Origin: Circinella umbellata
Lineage: Eukaryota; Mucoromycota; Mucoromycetes; Mucorales; Lichtheimiaceae
Direction: 5' to 3'
Assembly (NCBI GenBank): GCA_025093555.1
Contig: JAIWNF010000020.1
Span: 1-64,000, forward strand
Length of the DNA stretch: 64,000 nucleotides
Shown in pieces: positions 47,696 to 59,385 of the stretch. Numbering within the stretch: the first letter of the stretch is position 1; each line of letters begins with the position of its first letter. A program made the translations under genes and the position numbers. The notes under the pieces are model-generated. The model worked only from the letters and a program-made list of their open reading frames with translations, was not told the DNA's origin and made no database searches.

Positions 47696-50110
47696 GTACG
47701 TACGTAAAAAAGATACTAAAATTTCAACGTGTATACAACCAAAAAAAAAAGTTACCGAATAAGGTAGTTACATCAAGACAAAAATATTTTAAAAAGGCTT
47801 CAACACAATCATTATTCCAGTTGAAGGCAAGGAAAAAAGTTACCCGTACAAGTTAATGGTTTTTTTTAAGAAAACAATTCAAGTTTAAAGCAAGCATGGT
47901 TTTTATTTGATATAATTACTTTGTCTCTCCCCAATTTATGCAACTGATCCGTATACTATTATATATATAAATATTTCGAAAAAAATTGCTTTAGTGATAG
48001 TGTTATACACTAACCTTGATAGAATAGTTAAATAAGATACGTACTTTTTAACGGCTTCTTTTTTCTGGTGTTCTGTTCTTTTTGTTATAACATAGAGACA
48101 ACTCCACTTTTGATTTCCATTAAAACAACAAAAAACTATCTAACTACTGCGTTTCTACTTCTCAGAAGGTTATCGTACGCGTTTAGTAGCACAAAATGGA
48201 CTTCAATTAATTATTCAACTAAAAGAGTAACCTGGGTAATTACAAACTTGTTTGAAAAAGATATAAAAATTACAATGTAGTTATATATATTTTTAAGTAC
48301 GTATACGTACTGAAGAACTAGATAAATCACTAAGTCAATATCTTAAAGAAGTCCACTATATATTATATTTGACACACATAATAATTAGGTTGCTTACCCT
48401 GTTGGAATAGTCGAACATGAATGTGTATATTTTCATATGTAGCAATATATACAGTAATTATTGGTTAAACCGGAACTCTATATATGTACCTGTTTAGCGA
48501 AATACACGTTTAACTGTTGAGACACAGCTATCAAATACAGAACATACTAAAAGATATACTATGATTAGATTAAGATCAGCATGGTAGAAAAGACTGACAG
48601 TTCATATAATGTAGCTAGCTGCTTAATACATCTTTGCTACTGTGAGCTTATAATATTTTGGCGATAGAAGTGAAATATTCATGAAACAGTGACATTGAAC
48701 CAGAGATTGGATCAATAATAAATTCACAACAAAGTGATATAGACCATGCTTAACAGTTGAGCAAATGTGTAGAAATGAATAGCATCAACGGTAAAATTAC
48801 ATATTTCACGGTAACGAACACGTACAAGAAAAAGTCAAAGAAGTAGTAAACAACAAAGAAGAAAAATCATCTATATGAAATTGGCAAAAAAGAGACACTG
48901 TTATCAAAAATCTGTTAGCGAATTTCTTCTTAACGACAAGAAGGAACTGGATATCTATATTTGCTGCACGAAGGAATTAACTATTTGAAAACAAAGAAAA
49001 GACTTGATATGCTGTTTAAGCAGCCCGCGCCACTAATTTACCAATCAGAACAGTAATATTATATAAAAAAACAGCTATTAGGAAAATTCACCTGACACCG
49101 GTTTAATGAGTACCGCCAGTTTAACAAATGATTACTGTACATAATTATCATAAGGTAAATATATTATTACGGTTCTACTTTTTAGAGATTTAAGTATAGA
49201 AAAAAGCTTTGATTGATACTTTAGGGTCACAGCATTATTTCTGTGAAATACCATTTTTACGATGCATTAAAAACGTGAGGGACACAGGCCATTCAGTAGT
49301 AGTGTAACGTGCATACCGTTACCCAATTTTTTTTCTCTTTCCTCATATATATTATCTCCAATATTAGTATAATCCCCATTATAAATAGCACTATTATTAT
49401 TTTTATCTCTTTCATTATCATTATTATTATTGATTATAGTCACATGTTATCATCAAAGATTCTTATTATAGTATAAAAAACCCATTGTGCCATTTTATTG
49501 GATCCCACTTGTGATTCTTTTCGCAATTGCTGCTTCTTACAAGAGCAATTGCAATCTTTTACAAAAGCTGTTGGTTATTTTTACAAAAGCAAGTAGTATA
49601 AATACTTGTCCTTTTTCCACCTTCAATTTTTTTTCTTCAGTTCTATTTTTCTTTAAGTTTATCTTTAACTTTGTCTTGTCTTTTAAATAGATTATCTTTT
49701 ATAAATAGATTCTTTCATTTGATTTTCATTTAGTAATTTTATTAAGACTTCTCATTTTGTGGATTCAGACGTACAATTCTTGAATATTAGAACTCCCACA
49801 TACCATTTATCTATAATTATTAAGTTAATTATACCCTTTATTCTATCTTTTTTAACTTAAATCATATCAATTTCATATACCAAAGCTCTTTGTTACGACA
49901 AGAAACGCTTCAGTAGATAAAAAAAAAATTCATTTTGGCTCAAGCAACAACATGATGGGCCTAGATTCAACATTAATGTAGCATTTTTTATAACATTAGA
50001 TTATTAGCTATAGTAATACAGAAGCGGTGCTCATAAATTATTATTTTCAGTAAAAAATATATTTTTGAGAGTTGCTCTAATCCATCCCAAACTTTTGTTT
50101 CCTTTTGTTT
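47696..50110. other. Gene-free stretch downstream of Vid27
   Basis: No gene recognised on either strand. About 49300-49860 has a TTATAAATAGCAC TATA-like word and pyrimidine-rich sequence and might be LTR or promoter debris, but no termini or target duplication were found. Confidence 0.4.
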
Positions 50111-50115
50111 TACAG

Positions 50116-50302
50116 ACCGCCAGAAAGAACCAGGTCCCATCACAAAAAGAAAGCAAAATGCACGAAAATACTATGCTCAAATTGTTTATGGTGCCTGTGT
50201 TTATATAAACAAATCTCGATTAGTACATTCAGAACATTGGGTGTGCATGCGAACGAGGCTTATATATACTGATATTTATCTTATTATCAAATCAGCTATG
50301 TA
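50116..50302 (+). pseudogene. Isolated exon-like reading frame, family unknown
   Basis: After a good acceptor (TTGTTTTACAG) a plus-strand frame reads DRQKEPGPITKRKQNARKYY, GACVYINKSRLVHSEHW and stops at 50302. The composition is protein-like and unlike the AT-driven shadows around it. It is probably the remnant of one exon of a lost gene; no family recognised. Confidence 0.25.
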
Positions 50303-50369
50303 ATATTTATGAAAACTACTTTGAGGAAGATATCTATTTATATTTATTCCTAAATTACCTGAAACTAAA

Positions 50370-50650
50370 TGATATAACAAAAATAATTTTTTTCTATTTC
50401 AAAGTATGGTCCTGGATATTCTTTGTTTGTATATATAACTACTAAAAAGAAAAATACTGCAATATATCCTAATTTATCAACTAATTCTTTTTTAGTTTTA
50501 TCTATAAACTTTATATGCTTTATTTCTGTTCTATGCTTATAATTATAATTTATGATAGGCCAATTTGTATTTAGAAATTCCCAATTATCAACAGCAATTT
50601 TATCTACTTCATCATTTATTTGTTCTCTAATATTAAGTTCTTATTTCATA
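50370..50650 (-). pseudogene. DDE/chromodomain transposase family, N-terminal fragment (copy C)
   Basis: Minus strand: DNWEFLNTNWPIINYNYKHR, KELVDKLGYIAVFFF, YTNKEYPGPYFEIEKN. It parallels the start of the full copy at 55803-57208 (LLNQLGYIPVFYFLNNLYRN, KEYPSPYKKIEKRLILLYH). Only the N-terminal ~90 codons remain. Confidence 0.6.
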
Positions 50651-51219
50651 TTTAAATATTTTTTTTATTTAGTATAAAATTCAATTTTGAAAATTCTCAA
50701 CTCCTATAATAAATCTCAAATCTTTATTAATTCTCAAGTGTTTGTTTACATAAAAAACAACTAGGACTTGACCCCCATTGTAATCATAATTGCGACTCGC
50801 CGAACAAAGGATACTCAGAATATATCGTTTCCAAGAGCAATTTAAGCCAGTCCATATTAATACTGATGCAATATATATATATATATGCCAGGATCATAAA
50901 ATATGTGAAGTCATGGTTCATTCAGAAAACAAGATAATAAAATTAACCTTCTTGGATTCGGTTCATGAAAAAATTAAAACATATGAATAAAATTAGATAA
51001 AGTTATACTTATAATAGTATGTTTAGCAGACTTAAAATAATACAAGATTATAGGAGGGGGGATTGTTGAAATAATATAATGGAATAAAAAAAGGTTTTAA
51101 ATCACTGATATATACAAACTGATAGCTAATTATTGTAATTTTTTTTTGATGGCAAAGATCTGATGACGTTGATGATAATATGAAGAAAAAAATGCTAATT
51201 AATTGCATCCTATTCTTTT

Positions 51220-51509
51220 TCATTTTGATGATGCTTTAGGCCTGTGTGAAGTTGCTGGTGCTAGTAAGAAATTTTCAGGAAGACACCAGTGTTCTGCTTC
51301 TGTAGAGGTTGCTATAGGATGAGAAACACTATCCAGCAATTCAACTGTGTCATCCATGATTTTTTTTTCTGTTGTACATGAGAGTAAGAAGAGGTAATAG
51401 CATAGAAACCAAGTTTGAATCACTGTCTGGAAATCCAATGGGCATGTTTTTCGCACATGAGTAACATATCCCACAGGGATGTTGATATTCAAAAGAGAAG
51501 TATGACCAC
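51220..51509 (-). pseudogene. Mucoromycota-type multi-copy gene, last exon
   Basis: Minus-strand exon after a CATATAG acceptor: GGHTSLLNINIPVGYVTHVR, LDFQTVIQTWFL, MDDTVELLDSVSHPI, stop at 51222-51220. It joins in phase (ACT G | GT GGT) to the exon ending at 53208, across a 1,698-bp intron that contains a Merlin-type transposase. The gene upstream has an in-frame stop and a transposon in an exon, so the whole is a pseudogene. Confidence 0.6.
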
Positions 51510-53207
51510 CTATATGAATATGTCAAAAATTGGATTGAATATATTATATAGAGATATATTATAATTTCATATTTGTTAATTTATTTTAAGAATATAGATA
51601 TATTAATATTCTAATTTTATTATTTTTACTCTTCTGTCAATAATATTACCTAGTATCTATTATATCTTTTCTTTTTTTATCAGGAGCTATATTTCTATTA
51701 TATATCTTTAAATTAATAAATTAACTTTTAATTTCATAATAGATTTTCTTTTCTTCTATATATAAAAAAGTTACATATTATCCTCTTTAATGATTTTATA
51801 CTCATATATATTATTCTTTTTCATATCTTTAATAATGCAACTTCTTTTTATATTTTGCATTAATTTTTCATCTATCTCATCAAGATATAATATATTCATT
51901 TTATTTTATAATATATGTAGAATTCAATTTTATAATTATCAATCAAAACCATTATATAATATTCATTATAATATACATTTCAAATTTTAATTTCAACTGA
52001 TTTAGCAATAGCAATGTTATCATTCTTCAAAATATTATCTAATTTTACTACTTTATATTTTTTTTAACTTTATTAGAAAACTTAATCTGACTAAAATATT
52101 CTATCCATAAATTTTTGTGCTTATTATTCATTCTCCATTGTTGCTTTAATAAATGTTCAAATAAATATTTTCTTGTTCTATGTTGTGGTATTATATTCAT
52201 TTTTAATCCATTCCAAATACCTTCTATTGTATTAGTATGTATATCAGTACCCTTTATTTTTAATTTTTTTTTATAATTTACTTAATCATGAATATAATTA
52301 TTATCTTTTAGATCAACATACCCTTTCCAAAAATCTGTTATAAATCTTGTTTCTGGCTCAACATATTTTTTTATTTGATATAACAATGTCTCTTTGATCT
52401 TTATAACGTTTATCAACAGGAATAGTACAGTAAATATTTTTTTAGTACCTCTCTAAATACCACTAAGAACCCATATACCATTTACATTATGCCTGTTATT
52501 ATACTTTCTTTTACAAAAATAAGTTTCATCAATCTCAACAGTTTCATTTTTACAACCTAATAAATTATTTTTTATATTATCAACTGCATAAATTGAAAGT
52601 TGCTCTCTAAATTTTTTATAGTAATATGTTGTTGTTATATGTGAAATACCAACTGTAACAGCAGCACTATCTCTTAATGTTTGTTTTTTAAAATTCATAT
52701 AATAAAAATAAAATTTTATTAATTAGTAACTTAGCCTCATAAAATATTGTATCTTGAAAAATTGATAATGATATCTTACATTGATACTATGAACAGTAAT
52801 ATCTATTTTGCTTGTTTTCATAATGTACTTTACTCTTATAGGTTATAGGTTGGACATACTTTATATTTTTTTAAATTATTTATTTTTATTAAATAATTAA
52901 TTGCTTCCTTTTCATCTAAAAAATAAGGATATAGTTCATATAATGGTGGTAATTTTATTGTTGTATATAATCTTTTGTATACTTCCTGTTCATAAAAATA
53001 ATTTTTACTTTCTTTTTTTTTCTTCTTTAATTTTTTCATTTATTATTTTATGCATAACAACATTATGATGTTTATTTTTATAATTAAAAATTTATTTGTT
53101 AACACATCGGAGTTTTAAATATCTCTATATTTTTTCTTTTATCCCAAAAATTTTCTCGAATAAACTAGCATCTTTATCTATACAATTAATACAAAAACCA
53201 TATATAC
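51510..53207 (-). other. Large intron (1.7 kb) hosting a Merlin-type transposon
   Basis: Donor GTATAT after …YSITG and acceptor CATATAG before GHTSLL; the flanking exons are in the same phase. Most introns in this window are 50-220 bp, so nearly all of this intron is probably inserted DNA. About 51540-52010 is extremely AT-rich and non-coding. Confidence 0.55.
52030..53039 (-). pseudogene. Merlin/IS1016-type (ISXO2-like) DDE transposase, decayed
   Basis: From 53039 on the minus strand: a Lys-rich start, then YPYFLDEKEAINYLIK and KYKVCPTYN, the N-terminal Cys motif with its second Cys changed. 52698-52453 reads VGISHITTTYYYKKFREQL and ETVEIDETYFCKRKYNNRHN. Further on come ETRFITDFWKGYVDLKDNNY and GTDIHTNTIEGIWNGLKMNI. 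IDETYFxKRKY (first Asp), ITDFWKGY (second Asp) and HTNTIEGxWxxLK (Asn/Glu) are the hallmarks of this superfamily. Two in-frame stops (after WVLSGI and after YIHD) and a frame change disable it. No terminal inverted repeats were identified. Confidence 0.75.
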
Positions 53208-53520
53208 CAGTAATACTATATCTGATTACATGAGAATTGTGAAGCAAATGTGGATGATATATCAATTGCAGTAACATAACTCTTAATACTAGGGGCATTT
53301 TGAGAGAGCAGTCACGGAACACTTTGGTTTAGTCTTTGGCAGCCCCAATCTTACAGCATCTAAGTTCCCTCATTCCGTACTTATATATTGTGTCACCTCG
53401 GCGACCCATTTTTCGTTTATTGATAGCAGAGATAGATGATAACTGACGGCTTGAATTGATTGCGGAAGCATTGGCTTCACTTGAAATCTCAGAACTGTAG
53501 AACGGAACGAAAAACATCAA
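53208..53520 (-). pseudogene. Mucoromycota-type multi-copy gene, middle exon with a nonsense codon
   Basis: An acceptor (TTCTACAG) precedes SEISSEANASAINSSRQL, then KRKMGRRGDTIYKYGMREL, IGAAKD, a TAA at 53331-53329, then TKVFRDCSLKMPLVLR, HPHLLHNSHVI, YSITG and a GTATAT donor. KRKxGRRxDxI…EL and LKMPxVLRDML-like blocks recur in this multi-copy family. One base change (CAA to TAA) would explain the stop. Function unknown. Confidence 0.55.
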
Positions 53521-53578
53521 ATTAAATCCATTTTCGGCCCAGCTTACTCTGCTACTATTAAAACACCCATATAAGTTC

Positions 53579-53985
53579 TTACCCTCTTGCTACAATATCT
53601 GATCCTACGAAAATTGTATTTAAAAAACCGAATAAAAGATACTGCTGATCTGTTTCGGGCATATCAGTGATGTTGAATGAGCGTGACTTAAAAAAAGATG
53701 TATGATTTCTTTGGAGCTCACATGACATCCAAACTTTCAAATGCTCTGTAGTGGGATCATTAATTTCCATGCCTCTTGCATATTGGTAAACACCAACACT
53801 TGTTTTCTAAAAATAAAGTCATTAATTACTGTTGTTCCCTTTATGTTTATTGTTACCTTTAATGTTCTTAATGTTGTTGATTTTTTATTGTTATATGTAT
53901 ACACATACAACCCCTTTTAATTCAGCATAATTCTGTTCAAGTTCCTCAGGTTTATGGTATACTAATAACCTTCCATCTTTATTTA
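53579..53985 (-). pseudogene. Mucoromycota-type multi-copy gene, upstream exons
   Basis: Exon about 53809-53579: KTSVGVYQYARGMEINDPTT, HLKVWMSCELQRNHTSFF, DMPETDQQYLLFGFLNTIFV, GSDIVARG with a GTAAGA donor in phase with the next exon (GG|T). Upstream, about 53985-53915 reads DEVNKDGRLLVYHKPEELEQ, NYAELKG, followed by a GTTGTA donor-like site. The balanced composition supports real coding ancestry; no enzymatic motif is visible. Confidence 0.45.
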
Positions 53986-54239
53986 CTTCATCTAGGCAGA
54001 CTGTTCATGATATAAATGAAAATGCTATTTTCTATTGAACATAAGTTGGTAGTTAACAATAAAAAGTGTGTAGATTATAGATTGATAATCTGAAAATATG
54101 AATTCAATGTAAAGATGGCAATATTTGATAACAAAATATATAAAAGATTCATTAAAATGATGATTAAAACAAAACCAGCATGCTTAAAACAAAAACAATA
54201 TGAATATAAGAAACCAAATATATTAAATACAAAAAACCT

Positions 54240-54600
54240 TATGACATAAATATATGCATATCTCTACCTGATAATCTACTTACCATATGATACAATATTA
54301 ATAATCCTTTATCTATTTCTCTATAGGGTGCAGGATACTTCTAGTTACTATATAATTCATATAACAAGTAAAATACAGCAATATATCCTAAAGTGTTTTA
54401 ATACATCTTTTACAGCCTGCATGTTATTATTTTTAATATCTTTTAATTCAGTTCTATGATTGTATTTGTTAAGAATAAGTTTTCAATTTTTATTTAGGAA
54501 GCCCCATTCATTACAAATTAATTCATTTAGTTAAAAATCTAATTTTTCTTTATAACTACTTGATTCTGAATCTGACATTTAATTATTTATTTTAAAATTC
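54240..54600 (-). pseudogene. DDE/chromodomain transposase family, N-terminal fragment (copy B)
   Basis: Minus strand reads KYPAPYREIDKGLLILYHMV then SGRDMHIF, parallel to KEYPSPYKKIEKRLILLYHI…GKDMHEF in the full copy. A stop precedes it (YSN*). It sits between exons of the multi-copy gene, so it is another insertion or insertion scar. Confidence 0.6.
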
Positions 54601-54745
54601 AATTTATTTAATTTTAGTATTTCCAATTTTAAAATAAGGAGTAAATGTTTTATTTGTAAAATGGCAGTCTTAGAGGTAATAAAACTATTACAAAAAATTT
54701 TATTTTTTGTAAATAATTTATAATTAATAACTTAGTAAATAGTCT

Positions 54746-54815
54746 GCTAGCTCTTCTTGAGTAAAAACTATTCCCCAGTTTTTATCAGTTAAATCCAAAA
54801 TAAGTGACTGAGAAG
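54746..54815 (-). pseudogene. Multi-copy gene exon, 3' half, cut by the TAGGG element
   Basis: Minus strand: SLILDLTDKNWGIVFTQEEL, ADYLLSY, stop. It continues in frame from the 5' half at 59543-59500 (…FDPSQ) if the element and one copy of CTGAGAAG are ignored. A stop or lost donor follows at once, in keeping with decay. Confidence 0.55.
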
Positions 54816-55486
54816 TAGGGATCCTTGCAGTTCGATTCGATTCAGTTCCTTAAGAGAACTGAATCAAACTGACCTTTAGTAAGAACTGAACCGAACCATA
54901 AGGAACTGAGAAGAACCAAAGAACTGATGTTTTTTTTTTTTGAAAAAAACAGAAATCTTAAGAGGAGCAATCCCACTTATAATGTCTATAAATAACATTC
55001 TATTTTAATATAGTTTATAGCTATTTTTTTTTCTTTTTATAAATTAGAATAATTTTAATTTTATATAAACTTAGAAGTGATTTATTTATTCTAAATTTTA
55101 ATTTTAATAATATAAACAATCTAATTATTTAATAATAGTTATTTTTATTTATTTATTTCCATTTCGTACCAGATTGAAAACCTGTTGTACAATGATTTTT
55201 TTATTTTAAAAATAAAATAAAAAGCACGGAGTAAGTTTTTTAGCAACTTACATCTTAAAACTAAATTATACTAGGCGGCTGATTAAGATTATAATAATTC
55301 TTTTAGATTTATTGCTTTTATTAATTAATTATATATATTATTAACTTCTAATAAATCATATCTATAAACAAATGGATTTCTATCAGTACAATATATTCGA
55401 TTATTTCTAAATAAAACATAATACGTAAGCATAATTTTCATAATCTTTATTCTATAAAATTCTTTTAATAGTTTTTGAGAAAGTGA

Positions 55487-55789
55487 TTATATTAGGAATT
55501 TTAAATAGTTGTTCTTTATTATTAAATTTATTAAATTATTAGTTAATATTATATAATAAATCAGTAAAGAAGTATCAATATCAATATAATAAAAATCACA
55601 ATAATTTCTAATACCAATTTCTTCTGTATATATAATATTATTTATATTTTCAACTTTATTATTTTTATTTTCAATGTATTTTGCTATTAAAAATTTACCA
55701 ATATAGTTTAGAATTTTATTATAATTATCAAGTTTTAAAAAATCAAAATCATAATAATCTGTATTGATTTGAAAATTAGATGCATTCAT
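55487..55789 (-). CDS. Hypothetical AT-rich frame directly downstream of the transposase
   Basis: 100 codons, minus strand, starting 14 bp after the chromodomain end: MNASNFQINTDYYDFDFLKL, then an Asn/Ile/Lys/Tyr-rich stretch. Same strand and similar base composition as the transposase suggest an accessory frame of the same element, but AT-rich DNA gives such frames by chance. No motif. Confidence 0.25.
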   Translation of the reverse strand: MNASNFQINTDYYDFDFLKLDNYNKILNYIGKFLIAKYIENKNNKVENINNIIYTEEIGIRNYCDFYYIDIDTSLLIYYIILTNNLINLIIKNNYLKFLI

Positions 55790-55802
55790 TTTTACCTTAT
55801 TA

Positions 55803-57208
55803 TTACTATTTTTTTATTTATAAATTATTCAATTTTTTATATTCTGTTACAATAGCCTTTGTGTTAAAAGTACTTTCTTTAATCCATGTATTATCATCAT
55901 CATTATAGCCTACCCATTTAACATAGAATATAATTTTCCTTTACCATCTAACATATGATCTATAATTCTTTCTACTTTATATATATTTTCTTCATTTATT
56001 TTTTCTTTACCTTTATTTATTTTTCTTTTTTTAGATATTGTTTCTTTACTATTTATAACATCATCCTCTTCATATATCATATTTATATCTTCTATATTAA
56101 TATTTAAAAAATTTTCTTGTATATCTAACATTTCATTATATTCAGTATCAATTGATTGTTTATTCTTAAAAATATAATTTAATTTTGTTTCTTTTGTTAG
56201 GAATTCAAAATCATTATTATACCATAACATATGATGAGGTTCAACTTCTATATTTTAGTCATTTACCATTTTCCATATATTCTTTAAAATACAACATACT
56301 CTTGATTGTAAATTATAATATTTTATATCAGATATTTGAATTACTGCTCTATTATTATTAAAACGATCAAATTTTGATGCTGAAACTGAGAAATGATTTT
56401 CTATTCCTGAGCTAAATGATCCAAATTTTTTATCAAAGTCTAATTCAGTTACATTTCTATTAATATTTTGTTCTTTTTGTATAGGAAACATAAAATTCCT
56501 ATTATTGAATGTATTACTACTATTATGATTATCAGCATGATCAATACATTTTTTAATAAATAAATCATATTCTCCATCAAAACCAATACAGTCTGCTTCT
56601 GATACTTTATTTTTATAGAGTTTCATATTTAAAAACATAGTACCATTATTTCCTATAGCACCTTTTTCACTATCTGATACATATGTAATTATATTATTCA
56701 TATCTGATATAACTTGTGTTCTAATTCCTTTTCCTTTTAGTTTATATGAATACAATGTTTTTGAAGATTCTGATGGATTATAATATTTAATCTTTGAATC
56801 ATCTCTATTAAGGAATAATGTAACATTTTTAAATCCTTGTGGATTATTAACTTTTGCCGCCAACATACGAATTTTAATATTTGAAAATAATCCATTTAAA
56901 TCTTTTTTTTACAACTTTATTGATATCATTATAATTAGTAATGCAAAAGCGTTTATATAGATCATAAAATGCAGAATATGGTATAAATTCATGCATATCT
57001 TTTCCAGGTTTACCTGATACAATATGATATAGTAAAATTAATCTTTTTTCAATTTTTTTATATGGACTAGGGTATTCTTTATTTCTATATAAATTATTTA
57101 GAAAGTAAAATACAGGAATATATCCTAGTTGATTTAAAAGAATATCTTTCATAATATTAATTTTATTATTCTGTTCTATGGTGCATTTCACTTGTAATCG
57201 CCAATAAT
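55803..57208 (-). pseudogene. DDE transposase with a C-terminal chromodomain (copy A, recently broken)
   Basis: Minus strand. The N-terminal part is 57191-56874 (LLNQLGYIPVFYFLNNLYRN … GKPGKDMHEFIPYSAFYDLY). A homopolymer of 8 A instead of 7 at about 56902-56909 shifts the frame. The core is 56866-56255: MLAAKVNNPQGFKNVTLFLN, THE candidate acidic residues in VSDSEKG, GFDGEYD and GIENHFS, and RAVIQISDIKYYNLQS. One TAA at 56257-56255 interrupts the same frame, which goes on through EVEPHHMLWYNNDFEFLTKE, an acidic linker and Lys-rich KKRKINKGKEK. It ends in a chromodomain: YKVERIIDHMLDGKGKLY, then after a 1-bp shift WVGYNDDDNTWIKESTF. Two indels and one stop make it a young pseudogene. The superfamily is uncertain (Harbinger-like by position of the acids). 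Confidence 0.65.
57176..57208 (-). repeat. 33-bp inverted repeat, left copy
   Basis: On the minus strand it reads from AATTATTGGCGATTACAAG through GAAATGCACCATA. The same word occurs on the plus strand at about 58154-58186, making a perfect inverted pair around 0.95 kb of non-coding DNA. The left copy also encodes the start of the transposase frame (QVKCTI). Confidence 0.8.
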
Positions 57209-58153
57209 TTATTTTATTTCAATTTTTCAATGTTAAAACCCGCTTCTTTATTTGGTAATTTGTGTTACAGCTATTACTTTTACATATAGTTGTTTTTGCG
57301 CCATCATAAAGTAGTGTTCTATACTAAAACTTTTAATAAGTTTTACTACTTCTTTTGTAGGCTTATGGTATGATTATGTTCTGATAAAACACTAATATGT
57401 ATTTATAAATTTAAGCATCTAGATACATTACATTACTCAATAGTCTTATATCATAGCTTAAAACTAAAAACTGACTCCCTCCCTGTTTTACATTTTTTTC
57501 TTGTGTTTTATATAAACCAAAATCAAGAAACTTGTCTATGTACCTAGTATTACATTGCCTTTAGTATTTAATTCTTTGCAGAATCGATTCTGCAATTAAT
57601 ATTAGCACTTAGAATTTAGAACTCTCTGTTTTCTTATTTCTTTTGAAGTAATAGCAAAAATAACTACAGTACACCACTGTAATAAGAAGAAGCTTATACA
57701 TATGAGGAATATAGTACAATCAATTTGTTTTAGCATTAGTATTAAATGCAGTAAACTTTATCAAATATATGTATATTTTTAGTAGACTAAAAATTCTTTT
57801 CCATAGTTTCTTATCTTTATATTATGGCCTTAGATTCCAATATTGTGATACTGTGATACAGCGCATTCTAAGATTTTCACCTACTACTCATATCACGTGA
57901 TTTGCTCCACCTATGCTTAAGAACTCCGATATGTAGTTTTCATCTTTCAATTTTGTCTTTTGCCCAGCCAAAATGGTCAGAAATGGGCTATGACCGACCA
58001 ACTTTGACAAGCTTCAGCTTTTTTTTAAAACATTTTTATAACTTTCTAAACTTTAATAACTGTTTATAATAAGCTTAAAAATAATACTTAAAGTGTGGAT
58101 TTAGAAAATATTGATTTAGTGTGAAGCTGAAGCCTCTAGAAACCAGTGGAAAT
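57209..58153. other. Non-coding segment between the 33-bp inverted repeats
   Basis: No gene recognised. At 57960-58020 it holds GGTCAGAAATGGGC and GACCGACCAACTTTGAC words, GC-richer than the surroundings. This could be a small element of its own or the left flank of the transposase copy. Confidence 0.4.
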
Positions 58154-58186
58154 TATTGGCGATTACAAGTGAAATGCACCATATGA
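58154..58186 (+). repeat. 33-bp inverted repeat, right copy
   Basis: Plus-strand copy of the word at 57176-57208. It is followed by AT-rich DNA with no homology to the rest of the transposase, so only the end was duplicated in inverted orientation. Confidence 0.8.
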
Positions 58187-59385
58187 TTAAATTTATTATA
58201 TATATATGCTTAAAAATAACCATTTATTTTCAATTAATTTATGAACTTCTAATTGTAATTGTTCTTGAAAGTTAGTAGCGTTCATCTTTTTGTTTGATCT
58301 TTTAACTCTATGAGCAGTCAGGGAAATCTAATAACCTTAGACAAATGTCAAATTTCTTTAAAAATGATTATATTAATATTTTGAACAATACTCAATATAA
58401 TAATAAGAATTCAATTTTGTTTTTTTTAAAAATAACATAAATAAAAAAGATTTATTTGGCCAAAATAAATTATATAAAATAAGTATAGATGTATACAACG
58501 AAATAGATATAAAAGATTACCAGTTAGCCTCCTTATGTTATTATGTACAATAAATAATTCGAAGTGATCCTCTAAAATATAAGCATAATAAATCTTTATA
58601 TGCAGCCAACAAGTACAATAAAAAAAGCAGAAGTAATTTTTTAATTAAATTTTATTTATTATCAAAATAACTGAACTAGTTTTTCTAAAGGGTGATTGGA
58701 GGTGATGATCTTCAATTAAGTATTGCATGTGGCTCTATTGAAGTGATAATATATAGTAATAGCAATATTGAATATTTTATTTAAAGCTGCCATACTGCAT
58801 GGAAGTTAGAAAATTACAGCTGTTACATCCTTAAAATAATTAGCAAAAAGAAATAAGTAAATGAAAGCTGTCTTAAATGAAAGTAAGAAATGTATTGTTG
58901 GTACTTTATAAAAATAAATATCCATCAAAAACAGCCATTATATTATTGCTGTTATATCTGGAAAAATAATTATTTTTTTAAAAAAAATAGTCGTGTTAAT
59001 AGAAGTTGGAGGACTACAATTGCTGGATCTATAAAAGTAGTTACTGAATAAAAAATAATGAGAGTGTTAAATAATAGAAGAAAAAAGTACTTTTGTTACA
59101 TTTGTGAAAGTAATTATGCAAGAAAGAAAAAGAAGAAAAAATTAGTTGTTGCTGGCTATCTATTTTGGGATTTCCTTTCTAGCCTGCCACTAGTTCTTTC
59201 TTTTATGATTCTTTTTTCTCATATATATTTAAAAAAAAAACGCATATACTTTTGTTTCTTAATAATCTATACTTGTTTATACAAAACCAAAGCCTTACAC
59301 TCTTAATGTTTATCTTTACTTTTGTTATTAATGTTTTTTCCCATCATAATTTGAAAATCTCATGAATTTACCAAATTATAATGTT
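58187..59385. other. Non-coding interior of the TAGGG element
   Basis: AT-rich; open frames such as 59058-59306 are Lys/Phe/Leu-rich shadows with no motif. Nothing supportable seen. Confidence 0.4.

Noticed and set aside
59058..59306. 82-codon frame with a hydrophobic stretch
   Set aside because: Lies in non-coding transposon interior and is dominated by AAA and TTT codons; no family resemblance.
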